The notes beneath the pieces are model-generated. The model searched no databases. It was not told the origin of the DNA and saw nothing but the letters and a program-made list of their open reading frames with translations. A DNA stretch of 45,615 nt. Source: CAZNER01 sp964572065 (GTDB lineage: Bacteria > Patescibacteriota > Dojkabacteria > JAHIVN01). The translations under genes and the position numbers were made by a program. The stretch spans positions 1-45,615 of the forward strand of contig CAZNER010000005.1 of assembly GCA_964572065.1 (NCBI GenBank). Direction: 5' to 3'. Of this stretch, positions 1-7,555 are shown piece by piece; positions within the stretch are counted from its first letter, which is position 1; each line of letters starts with the position of its first letter.

Positions 1-1
1 A

Positions 2-403
2 CTATTAGCTAATTTTGTATTCAATATTTCTACAGAGAAGAATCCTTATTTAGATTTTTCTTCAATAATTTTATCCTTTTTTTCTTTTTGGTTTATTTTT
101 GAATTTATTGCTTTTAAAAGAAAGAGAAATTCATTATTAAAGAATATATTCCATGATTATTGGAATCCCTTATTTGCTATAGTTCTTGCTTCAATAGTCC
201 TATCAGTATATATGGAAATACAAAATGTTCCTATACGTTTATGGATTTATACTAATTGGCCATATCAAGATATTAAATTTTTAGGAATTCCTTTCTTGGT
301 GTATCTTGCGTGGCCATTACATTATATTGGATTTCTATCTGCGTATAGGGCTTTTGGAGATGAACCATCAAGAGAAATTTGGACTGGAGATGATATTGAT
401 TAA
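2..403 (+). CDS. C-terminal part of an unrecognised integral membrane protein (cut by window start)
   Basis: The frame is open from the window's left edge to a TAA at 401-403, so the true start lies outside; an internal ATG at 212 is unlikely to be the start. The visible 133 residues are strongly hydrophobic with three likely membrane segments: one rich in Phe near the left edge, one around LFAIVLASIVLSVYM, and one around IPFLVYLAWPLHYIGFL. The tail is short, polar and acidic (ends TGDDID). I do not recognise the family. The next gene remnant starts about 10 bases after the stop. Confidence 0.6.
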   Translation, partial: LLANFVFNISTEKNPYLDFSSIILSFFSFWFIFEFIAFKRKRNSLLKNIFHDYWNPLFAIVLASIVLSVYMEIQNVPIRLWIYTNWPYQDIKFLGIPFLVYLAWPLHYIGFLSAYRAFGDEPSREIWTGDDID

Positions 404-413
404 AAAAATATAA

Positions 414-770
414 GATTATACTAATCATTTGATAATACAGAAGCTCAAGTTGAGACTTGCTAACCCGATTGATATCGGACTTATGAAGCTTCTTTCCCTT
501 CAAGGAAGAACAATGAAAAAAGATATTATAGATTTATATTTTATAGATAAGGAAGTGATAAGATTAAATAAGCTCTTGGGAATCTTTGAAAAACATTATC
601 CTAAGGAATCTTTGAATAGTTATGATTCACTTAAAACATTAATTGATATTCATTTAATTGAAAGTCAACCTATGCCTGAGATGTTGAAGAGATGTAGCTG
701 GAAAGAATGTCTTAGTATTGTCCAAGAGGCAATAAGAAAACATCTTATAAGGGTGGTTCATGTTAGATAG
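414..770 (+). pseudogene. C-terminal remnant of an AbiEii/AbiGii-type nucleotidyltransferase
   Basis: The reading frame opens after a stop at 411-413; the only possible starts are a TTG at 429 or internal ATGs. The protein resembles the C-terminal half of the AbiEii/AbiGii nucleotidyltransferase family: an ASPIDIGLMK-like segment (LANPIDIGLMKLLSLQGR), the KKDIIDLYFI motif, an ESYxSLKTL-like helix, and a final MPEML...W segment. The N-terminal catalytic half, with the GGT...DxD nucleotidyltransferase signature, is absent upstream. This is therefore probably a decayed toxin or solitary nucleotidyltransferase gene rather than a working one. No partner antitoxin (AbiEi) is visible. Family call is by eye. 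Confidence 0.5.
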
Positions 771-827
771 ATTTGAAAACTTAGTTAGTCGGAGTAAATT
801 ATCTTTTTAAGTAGTTACTTTTTTTGT

Positions 828-1011
828 TTACTTTTCGTATTTTTTTATTGCATCTTTTAAGGCTCGAATTTCAAGCTGGGCACATTCAAGTATTTTCGAA
901 GGTAAAAATTCTAAATGTTTAACAATATCATATTCATAAATTTTCTTTGTTTTTTCTTGTTTATCTTTGCCATAAAATTCTTTTGTAAATATAATAAAAG
1001 CATTATATAAA
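828..1011 (-). pseudogene. Possible minus-strand coding remnant
   Basis: Between the nucleotidyltransferase remnant and the HAD gene the minus strand is open and reads a protein-like charged helical segment (EYDIVKHLEFLPSKILECAQ and LEIRALKDAIKKYEK) ending at a TAA at 828-830. The only Met in frame lies inside the neighbouring HAD gene, so there is no sensible start. It could be the tail of a decayed gene, consistent with the broken gene next to it, or chance. Without it, positions 771-1031 hold no gene; they end in the putative promoter of the HAD gene. Confidence 0.2.
983..1011 (+). promoter_or_regulatory. Putative sigma70-type promoter for the HAD gene
   Basis: TTGTAA at 983-988, a 17-base spacer, then TATAAA at 1006-1011. 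Transcription would start near 1018, giving a leader of only about 14 bases before the ATG at 1032. In DNA this AT-rich, such matches also occur by chance. Confidence 0.35.
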
Positions 1012-1031
1012 CAATTTATAATATATGTACA

Positions 1032-1721
1032 ATGAAATATAAAGCAGTTTTTTTTGATCTTGATGATACTTTGTGTGAGGGAAGAAAAACAAAGAAAGTA
1101 GTTTTTAAGAGGATTCATAATGAGGTGAAAGTATTCTTTGATATTCCTTATAAGAAATATTTTTTAGAGTTGGAAAAAGCAAGAAATGATTATTTTAATA
1201 AAGATATAAATAGTTGTTTTAATACATATAGTCGGATAAAATTTTGGTATAGTTTATTAAAAAATCTTAATTTAAAATCTGATATTAAGACATTAAAGGA
1301 ACTAGTTGATTTATATTGGAAATATTCATATAAGGAGATAAAACTTTTTCCTAATGTGAAACAAGTTTTAAATAAATTATCAAAAGAGGATATTGTTCTA
1401 GCATTAATTTCTTCTGGTGATTTTTATTCCAGAGCTGAGAAACTCATTAAGTTAAAGATTGATAAATATTTTAATTATATTTTTACTTCTGAGATAGTAC
1501 AAAAAAATAAGTTAAATACTGATATATATAAATATGTATTGAAGTACTTAAATATTAAAGCTAGTGATGCTGTAATGATTGGGAATAGTGTCAAATTTGA
1601 TATGTTGCCTGCTAAGGAAGTAGGTTTTACAACTATTTGTTATGGTAAAGATGTTTCAAATAGTAAGGTAGACTATTATATTGAAGATATTTCAGAAATT
1701 ATTAGGATATTAAAGATTTGA
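1032..1721 (+). CDS. HAD-superfamily hydrolase
   Basis: This 229-residue protein has the haloacid dehalogenase fold signatures in order. Motif I is FFDLDDT with the nucleophile Asp9 and acid/base Asp11. Motif II is the ISSG segment after a large helical cap (about residues 15-100). Motif III is a Lys in the KNKLNTDIYK region. Motif IV is GNSVKFDM. The cap position and size fit subfamily IA, phosphoglycolate phosphatase or pyrophosphatase-like enzymes. The substrate cannot be told from sequence; such enzymes usually dephosphorylate small metabolites in the cytoplasm. It stands alone, with a likely promoter upstream and sufS starting 57 bases after its TGA stop. Confidence 0.85.
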   Translation: MKYKAVFFDLDDTLCEGRKTKKVVFKRIHNEVKVFFDIPYKKYFLELEKARNDYFNKDINSCFNTYSRIKFWYSLLKNLNLKSDIKTLKELVDLYWKYSYKEIKLFPNVKQVLNKLSKEDIVLALISSGDFYSRAEKLIKLKIDKYFNYIFTSEIVQKNKLNTDIYKYVLKYLNIKASDAVMIGNSVKFDMLPAKEVGFTTICYGKDVSNSKVDYYIEDISEIIRILKI

Positions 1722-1749
1722 TTTGGATATTATTTATGTTTACTATAAT
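1722..1749 (+). promoter_or_regulatory. Putative promoter for sufS-sufU
   Basis: TTTGGA at 1722-1727, 16-base spacer, TATAAT at 1744-1749, 30 bases before the sufS ATG. The -10 is a consensus match, the -35 is weak. Confidence 0.35.
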
Positions 1750-1778
1750 AATGTATATAAAGTGTTATTAAGTTTTAA

Positions 1779-3002
1779 ATGTTAGATCCAATAGTTAGAG
1801 AAGATTTTCCTATTCATTCTGTTCGGGTAAACAACAAACCTTTAATATATTTTGATAATGCAGCTACAAGTCAGAAGCCAAAGGTTGTAATAGATAAACT
1901 GGTTGAGTTTTATACAAAAACTAATGCAAATATTCATAGAGGAATTCATTCTTTAAGTGAAAAAGCAACTGAGGAGTATGAAAGATCCAAAAGAGTAGTT
2001 TCAAAATTTATAGGAGCATCCGGGAAAGAAGAGATAATTTATACAAGGAATACTACGGAATCAATAAATTTAATTGCATATTCATATGTACTCAATAATT
2101 TAAAGAAAGGAGATCTTATCGTTTCAACGGAAATGGAGCACCATAGTAATATTGTTCCATGGCAATTGGTTTCTAAAAAAGTTGGAGCTAAGTTAGCATT
2201 CATCCCTATTAAAGATGATTACACTTTGGATATGGAGGAGTATAAGAAATTATTAAAGAAGAGACCAAAGTTAGTAACGTTTGTTCATGCTTCTAATGTC
2301 CTTGGCATTATTAATCCAGCAAAGGAAATGATTGAAATGGCTCATAGAGCAGGAGCCGTTGTTTTATTGGATGGAGCTCAAAGTGTGCCTCATTTGAAAG
2401 TTAATGTACAAGAGTTAAATTGTGATTTTCTTGTATTTTCTTCACACAAGATGTGTGGACCGACAGGTATCGGAGTACTTTATGGAAAAAGGAAGTTACT
2501 AGAAAAAATGACACCATTTTTATATGGGGGTGATATGATTAATAAAGTGACATTGAGAAAATCTACATGGAACAAATTACCCTGGAAATTCGAAGCAGGT
2601 ACTCCAAATATTGCAGATGCGATTGCTTTTGCAGAAGCGGTCAATTATTTGGATAATATAGGTATACAAATAATAAACAAGCATGAAAAAGAATTGGTAT
2701 CTTATGCTTTAAAAAAGTTAGCAAGTTTGGATGATATTAAAATATTTGGGTTAGATGATGAGAGCAAGGAAAGAGGAGGTATGATTTCATTTACAATAAA
2801 AGGTGTACATCCTCATGATATAGCACAGGTCTTAGACGATAATGGTATAGCCATTAGAGCAGGACATCATTGTGCTCAGCCTTTACATAAAAGATTTAAT
2901 ATAAGCGCCTCAGCAAGGATTAGCTTTTATTTGTATAATACAAAAGAGGAAATTGATAGAATGAGTGAAGCTTTGGAAAAAGTGTATAAATTGTTTAAAT
3001 AA
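1779..3002 (+). CDS. sufS: Cysteine desulfurase SufS
   Basis: This is a pyridoxal-phosphate enzyme that removes sulfur from L-cysteine, giving alanine and an enzyme persulfide for Fe-S cluster assembly. The 407-residue length is normal for the group II (SufS/CsdA) family. Visible marks are the N-terminal YFDNAATSQKP segment, the STEMEHHSNIVPW motif, the PLP lysine Lys224 in SSHKMCGPTG, and the catalytic Cys365 in RAGHHCAQPLHKRF. It lies 15 bases upstream of sufU, its usual sulfur acceptor. The sufB, sufC and sufD genes that normally complete the pathway are not in this window. Confidence 0.95.
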   Translation: MLDPIVREDFPIHSVRVNNKPLIYFDNAATSQKPKVVIDKLVEFYTKTNANIHRGIHSLSEKATEEYERSKRVVSKFIGASGKEEIIYTRNTTESINLIAYSYVLNNLKKGDLIVSTEMEHHSNIVPWQLVSKKVGAKLAFIPIKDDYTLDMEEYKKLLKKRPKLVTFVHASNVLGIINPAKEMIEMAHRAGAVVLLDGAQSVPHLKVNVQELNCDFLVFSSHKMCGPTGIGVLYGKRKLLEKMTPFLYGGDMINKVTLRKSTWNKLPWKFEAGTPNIADAIAFAEAVNYLDNIGIQIINKHEKELVSYALKKLASLDDIKIFGLDDESKERGGMISFTIKGVHPHDIAQVLDDNGIAIRAGHHCAQPLHKRFNISASARISFYLYNTKEEIDRMSEALEKVYKLFK

Positions 3003-3017
3003 AAATTCATATTAATT

Positions 3018-3389
3018 GTGGATATATACCAGAAAGAAGTTATTGATCATTATAAACATCCCAGAAATTTTGGGAGAATAAAGAGTAATTCAAAAAGTAC
3101 TTATGCAGAAAATCCCTCTTGTGGAGATAGTATTCGTATTGATGCAGTGATTAAAAATGGTAAAATAAAGGACATTAAATTTTCTGGTGAAGGTTGTGCT
3201 ATAGCAATTGCATCTGCATCAATGTTGACTCAGAGAGTTAGAAATATGGAAGTTGTAGAAATAGCTGATATTGATTTTGATCATGTAAAAGATATGTTAG
3301 GAGTTGAAATACATCAGGGAAGAAAAAGATGTGCGATGTTAGCATTAAATACTTTAAAAAAATTAATATTAAAGGAACTGAAAAAATGA
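3018..3389 (+). CDS. sufU: Fe-S cluster assembly protein SufU
   Basis: This small IscU-like protein accepts persulfide sulfur from SufS and acts as a sulfur carrier or scaffold. The start is GTG at 3018; the N-terminus IYQKEVIDHYKHPRNFG is typical. Three conserved cysteines are visible in NPSCGD, GEGCAIAIASAS and RKRCAML, with the Asp of PSCGD as the fourth metal ligand. At 123 residues it is somewhat shorter than typical SufU proteins, mainly in the segment between the second and third cysteines. It forms a two-gene unit with sufS. The stop is TGA, evidence for the standard genetic code. Confidence 0.93.
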   Translation: MDIYQKEVIDHYKHPRNFGRIKSNSKSTYAENPSCGDSIRIDAVIKNGKIKDIKFSGEGCAIAIASASMLTQRVRNMEVVEIADIDFDHVKDMLGVEIHQGRKRCAMLALNTLKKLILKELKK

Positions 3390-3440
3390 TGTTTTTACTT
3401 GATTTTTTGTTAGAATTTGATATAGTCAAAAGGACTATTG

Positions 3441-3470
3441 TTGATAATTTCATTTTTAATTTTCTATAAA
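3441..3470 (+). promoter_or_regulatory. Putative fusA promoter with very short leader
   Basis: TTGATA at 3441-3446, 18-base spacer, TATAAA at 3465-3470. The predicted start near 3477 lies only about 8 bases before the fusA ATG. A small inverted repeat (ATAGTC at 3422-3427, GACTAT at 3433-3438) lies just upstream and may end the sufSU transcript, but no T-run follows it. Confidence 0.45.
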
Positions 3471-3484
3471 AGAAGATTGTTATC

Positions 3485-5596
3485 ATGGCAGATAAAAAAT
3501 TTGATTACAATTCAGTGAAAGATCTAAAGTTGTATAGAAATATAGGAATCATTGCCCATATTGATGCAGGAAAGACAACGACTACAGAAAGGATATTATA
3601 TTATACTGGTAAAAAATATAAGGTTGGTGAAGTTCATCATGGTGAAGCTGAAATGGATTGGATGGAACAGGAGCAGGAAAGAGGAATTACTATACAGTCT
3701 GCTGCTACTACTTGTTTCTGGACAATAGATGATGTTTTACATAGGGTGAATATAATTGATACTCCAGGTCACGTTGATTTTACTGCGGAGGTAGAAAGGT
3801 CTTTAAGAGTACTTGATGGCGGTATTGTTGTATTTGATGGTAAGGAGGGTGTTGAACCTCAGACTAGCAAAGTCTGGTTTCAGGCTGAGAAATATAAGGT
3901 GCCGAGATTATGCTATATAAATAAGCTTGATGCAATTGGCGGAAATTTCATTAAAAGTTTAGAAAGTATTATAAAGGAATTATCTGAAGATGCTGTTGCA
4001 GTTCAACTTCCTTTTGGTAGAGAGAGTGAATTCAATGGTGTGATAGATTTAATTACCCAAAAAGTATATGTATATAAGGATAAGATGGGAGATAAATATG
4101 AAGAACAGGATATTCCAGATGAAATGAAAGGTGAGGTAAAGAAATATCGTGAGATCCTAATTGAGAAAATTGCGGATATAGATGACGATATAGCAGAGAA
4201 ATTCTTAGAAGGAAAAGAGATAAGTAAAGAGGAAATGTATAAAGCAATTAGAGCAGGGACTATTCATAATAGAATTTATCCAGTATTTGCTGGGGCCTCT
4301 TTAAAGAATAGAGGTGTACAAAGACTACTTGATGGTGTATGCAGGTATTTACCTTCCCCTTTAGAGTTGCCTCCAGTGAAAGGAACACATCCTAAAACTG
4401 AAGAAGATGTTGTTAGAGAACCTAAAGAAGAAGAACCTTTTGCGGCTCTTGTGTTTAAAATAATGATAGATCAACATGTAGGGACACTTGTTTTCTTTAG
4501 AGTTTATTCGGGCAAGCTATCTACAGGGGATACTGTATATAATAGTATGAGAGGCGTAAATGAAAGGGTTGGGAGGATTCTTATGATGCATGCTAATCAT
4601 AGAGAAGAGGTTAATGAGGTAAGAGCAGGTGATATCGCAGCTATAGTTGGGTTAAAGGATACATTAACCGGACACACAATTTGTGACACCGAGGAGCCGA
4701 TTTTGCTTGAATCAATTAGTTTTCCTGAACCAGTTATATCTATGGCTATTGAGCCAAAGACTAAGGCTGATCAAGAGAAAATGTCGGTCATTTTACATAA
4801 GTTGTCTCAAGAGGATCCAACTTTCCATATTGATGCAAATGAAGAAACAGGACAGACTGTAATTTCAGGAATGGGTGAATTACATTTAGAGATTAAGGTG
4901 GATATTATGAAAAGAGAATATGGTATTGAAGCAGGTGTAGGAAAGCCCCAAGTTTCTTATAAAGAAACTATTAGTAATTCAATTGAAGTTGAAGGTAAAT
5001 ATATAAGACAATCAGGAGGTAGAGGACAATATGGTCATTGTTATTTAAGACTCGAGCCATTAGAGAGAGGTAAAGGTGAAGAGTTTGAAAACGAGATTAA
5101 GGGAGGATCTATCCCTCGTGAGTATGTTCCATCAATTAAGAAAGGAGTTGAGAAGGCGATGCAAACTGGGGTTATTGGCGGATATCCAGTAGTAGATATG
5201 AGAGTTACTGTTTTTGATGGTTCTTTCCACGAAGTTGATTCTTCAAATGAGGCATTTATGATAGCTGCAGGAAAAGGATTTAGAGAAGGTATGAAACGAG
5301 CTACACCTATTTTATTAGAACCAGTAATGAGTGTATTTGTAAATGTTCCGACTGAGTATGCAGGCGATGTAACTGGGAATATAAGTTCGAAACGTGGTAA
5401 AATATTAGGAATAAAAGATAGAGGAAAATCACAAGAGATAAAAGCAGAGGTGCCACTTTCTGAATTATTTGGATGGGTGAGTGAGTTAAGGTCTATGACA
5501 AAAGGGAAAGCAATTCCAAATATGGAACCAAGTCATTATGAAAAAGTTCCGGATAATATTTTAGATGAGGTTTTAGGAAGAAATAAAGAAGAGTAA
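3485..5596 (+). CDS. fusA: Elongation factor G
   Basis: This translational GTPase drives ribosomal translocation and, with RRF, subunit recycling. The 703 residues are full length. GTPase motifs are all intact: G1 AHIDAGKTTT, G2 RGITIQSAAT, G3 DTPGHVDF and G4 NKLDA. Domain IV carries the conserved GGRGQYGH segment. Unlike in most bacteria, rpsL and rpsG do not precede it; sufS-sufU do. A 194-base gap separates it from tuf. No Shine-Dalgarno motif is visible before the ATG. Confidence 0.98.
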   Translation: MADKKFDYNSVKDLKLYRNIGIIAHIDAGKTTTTERILYYTGKKYKVGEVHHGEAEMDWMEQEQERGITIQSAATTCFWTIDDVLHRVNIIDTPGHVDFTAEVERSLRVLDGGIVVFDGKEGVEPQTSKVWFQAEKYKVPRLCYINKLDAIGGNFIKSLESIIKELSEDAVAVQLPFGRESEFNGVIDLITQKVYVYKDKMGDKYEEQDIPDEMKGEVKKYREILIEKIADIDDDIAEKFLEGKEISKEEMYKAIRAGTIHNRIYPVFAGASLKNRGVQRLLDGVCRYLPSPLELPPVKGTHPKTEEDVVREPKEEEPFAALVFKIMIDQHVGTLVFFRVYSGKLSTGDTVYNSMRGVNERVGRILMMHANHREEVNEVRAGDIAAIVGLKDTLTGHTICDTEEPILLESISFPEPVISMAIEPKTKADQEKMSVILHKLSQEDPTFHIDANEETGQTVISGMGELHLEIKVDIMKREYGIEAGVGKPQVSYKETISNSIEVEGKYIRQSGGRGQYGHCYLRLEPLERGKGEEFENEIKGGSIPREYVPSIKKGVEKAMQTGVIGGYPVVDMRVTVFDGSFHEVDSSNEAFMIAAGKGFREGMKRATPILLEPVMSVFVNVPTEYAGDVTGNISSKRGKILGIKDRGKSQEIKAEVPLSELFGWVSELRSMTKGKAIPNMEPSHYEKVPDNILDEVLGRNKEE

Positions 5597-5647
5597 TTCA
5601 TTTTTTTATTGCACTAGTGGTTATTGTTTGATAGAATAATTATTCTG

Positions 5648-5675
5648 TTGGAATGTAATTAGCTGAATTTATAAA
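5648..5675 (+). promoter_or_regulatory. Putative promoter in the fusA-tuf gap
   Basis: TTGGAA at 5648-5653, 16-base spacer, TATAAA at 5670-5675, which would give a leader of about 110 bases for tuf. A second perfect TATAAT at 5781-5786 lies five bases before the ATG but has only a poor -35 (TTAAAA). If used, it would give a leaderless tuf mRNA. Confidence 0.3.
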
Positions 5676-5790
5676 AAGTTTAGAAAAAGATATTGTAGGA
5701 AAGGATGTTTTTTGTTAAAATGTAATGACTTAAAGAGAAAATTATTAATAATTTTTATTAAAATTAGATTATTTTTTAAATATAATAAAG

Positions 5791-6975
5791 ATGGCAGATG
5801 AAAAAAAATATGATCGTAAAAAAGATCACGCAAATATTGGTACACTTGGTCATGTAGATCACGGTAAAACTACAATGTTAAGAGGTGTATTAAATGTTTA
5901 CGGTGGAGATAGAAAAGAAGAATGGAAAACTAAATTAGATAAATCTCCCGAATCCAAGGAGAAATCAATGACAATTGCTGTTGCACATGTTGAAGCAGAA
6001 ACTGATAAGAGACACTATGCAATTATTGATTGTCCTGGACATAGAGACTATATTAAGAATATGATAACTGGTGCTGCGCAGATGGATGGAGCAGTTTTAT
6101 GTGTAAGTGCTTCTGATGGTCCAATGCCTCAAACAAAAGAGCATGTTCTTTTAGCCAAACAGGTAGGAGTTAAGGACTTTGTTGTATTTATAAACATATT
6201 TGATGAAGATATGGATGAAGAGCTGATTGATTTAGTTGAGGAGGAGGTAAGAGATTTATTAAATAAATATGAATTTGATGGAGATAAAGTAACGGTAATT
6301 AGGGGTAATGCTTTAAAAGCAGAGAAGGGTGAAGAGGAAGGATTAGAAGCTATCAAGAAATTGATGGAGGCTGTTGACAAAGATATTCCAGTTCCTGATA
6401 GACCTGTTGATAAGCCATTCTTAATGGCAATTGAGGATGTTTTCTCGATTGAAGGAAGAGGAACAGTTGCTACAGGTAAAATTGAAAGAGGCGAAGTTAA
6501 AGTAAATGATGAGGTCGCATTAATAGGATTAGCTGATAAAAGCAGGAAGCTTGTCGTAACTGGAGTTGAAATGTTTAATAAATCAATGGATAAAGGTATT
6601 GCAGGTGATAACGTAGGTGTTTTATTAAGAGGAGTGAAACGTGAAGAGATACAAAGAGGACAAGTTTTAGCAAAACCTGGTAGTATTCAACCTCATACTG
6701 AGTTTGAAGCGAAGGTATATGTTTTAAAGAAGGATGAAGGTGGAAGGCATACAGCATTCTTCACAGGATATAAACCTCAGTTTTATATCCAAACAACTGA
6801 TGTAACTGGTGAAGTTGAATTACCAAAGGATACTGAAATGGTAATGCCGGGTGATAATGTGAACTTAACAGTTAAATTAGCGGTACCTATAGCAATAGAA
6901 GAAAAGTCAAGGTTTGCTGTTAGGGAAGGTTCAAAGACGGTTGGAGCAGGAATAGTAACAAAGATTATTAAGTAA
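5791..6975 (+). CDS. tuf: Elongation factor Tu with altered guanine-binding motifs
   Basis: The 394-residue protein delivers aminoacyl-tRNA to the ribosome. It aligns along its full length with bacterial EF-Tu: G1 GHVDHGKTT, G3 DCPGH with His84, switch I Thr61, then normal domains 2 and 3 (GRGTVATGKIERG, GVLLRGVKREEIQRGQVLAKPG, EGGRHTAFFTGYKPQFY, FAVREGSKTVGAG). Several near-invariant residues differ. G4 NKxD is N135-I-F-D138, so the guanine-stacking lysine is lost. G5 SAL is N173-A-L. RGIT is KSMT, HVEY is HVEA, and GHADY is GHRDY. The frame is intact and everything else is conserved, so this is not simple decay. It is monocistronic by its terminator. No second tuf is in the window. Confidence 0.95.
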   Translation: MADEKKYDRKKDHANIGTLGHVDHGKTTMLRGVLNVYGGDRKEEWKTKLDKSPESKEKSMTIAVAHVEAETDKRHYAIIDCPGHRDYIKNMITGAAQMDGAVLCVSASDGPMPQTKEHVLLAKQVGVKDFVVFINIFDEDMDEELIDLVEEEVRDLLNKYEFDGDKVTVIRGNALKAEKGEEEGLEAIKKLMEAVDKDIPVPDRPVDKPFLMAIEDVFSIEGRGTVATGKIERGEVKVNDEVALIGLADKSRKLVVTGVEMFNKSMDKGIAGDNVGVLLRGVKREEIQRGQVLAKPGSIQPHTEFEAKVYVLKKDEGGRHTAFFTGYKPQFYIQTTDVTGEVELPKDTEMVMPGDNVNLTVKLAVPIAIEEKSRFAVREGSKTVGAGIVTKIIK

Positions 6976-7007
6976 AGTAGGAATTGAGTCTGGAGTTGTA
7001 ATTGAGT

Positions 7008-7043
7008 AAAGGTGTCGTTCTATGAAGGGACGGCACTTTTTAT
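7008..7043 (+). terminator. Rho-independent terminator after tuf
   Basis: Stem 7008-7018 pairs with 7030-7040 (core GTGTCGT with ACGGCAC, one G-T pair, extended by A-T pairs), an 11-base loop, then a T-rich tail. It separates tuf from rpsJ. Confidence 0.8.
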
Positions 7044-7087
7044 GCTAAATTTTTAATTTAATAGCTCTTTATTAATTAATTTAAATT

Positions 7088-7387
7088 ATGCAGAAGATTA
7101 GAATAAAGATAAAAGGTTACGACCCAAAAGTCGTTGACAATGCAGCTTTACAAATCATTGAAACTGCATTAAGGACTGGGGCAAAGACAGTAGGACCGAT
7201 ACCTTTACCGACAAGAATGAGACGTTTTACTGTAAATAGATCTCCTCATGTCGATGCAAAATCAAAAGAGCATTTTGAAATGAGGACACATAAAAGATTG
7301 ATTGATATTGTGGATCCGAATAGTAAGACTATTGATTCTTTAACACATTTACAATTAGCTGCTGGTGTTGGAATAGAAATAAAGTAG
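7088..7387 (+). CDS. rpsJ: Small-subunit ribosomal protein S10 (uS10)
   Basis: S10 is part of the 30S head and also the NusE antitermination partner of NusB. At 99 residues it has normal length, with typical segments IRIKIKGYDPKVVDN, GPIPLPTR and HFEMRTHKRLIDI. It lies between the tuf terminator and a second terminator-like hairpin, so it may be transcribed separately from the rest of the S10 operon. The leader TTTAAATT before the ATG has no Shine-Dalgarno motif. Confidence 0.97.
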   Translation: MQKIRIKIKGYDPKVVDNAALQIIETALRTGAKTVGPIPLPTRMRRFTVNRSPHVDAKSKEHFEMRTHKRLIDIVDPNSKTIDSLTHLQLAAGVGIEIK

Positions 7388-7486
7388 TTTTGGAAAATTT
7401 GTCGTTGTTCTACTGTTTAAGAGAAGTAAAGTTAATATTATAAAAAAATAAGATAAATGGTTAATACTGTTCTTAAAATTAATTAA

Positions 7487-7536
7487 GGACAAGTTACCGA
7501 TTTTTTAAAATGGGGGACTTGTTCCCTCATTTTTTA
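7487..7536 (+). promoter_or_regulatory. Putative attenuator (terminator with competing hairpin) before rplC
   Basis: A terminator-like hairpin has arms 7510-7517 (ATGGGGGA) and 7523-7530 (TCCCTCAT), loop CTTGT, and a run of six T from 7530. An alternative pairing joins 7487-7494 (GGACAAGT) to 7517-7525 (ACTTGTTCC, one bulged T), which uses the terminator loop and both arms, so the two folds exclude each other. This is the classic attenuator layout. It lies 20 bases before rplC at the head of the unit encoding L4, the known S10-operon regulator in gamma-proteobacteria. Function is inferred. Confidence 0.55.
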
Positions 7537-7555
7537 TAATTAAGAATAAAATAAT

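Noticed and set aside
5781..5790. TATAAT just before the tuf ATG as a leaderless promoter
   Set aside because: It lacks a credible -35 box; A/T-rich DNA gives such hits by chance. Mentioned only as an alternative.
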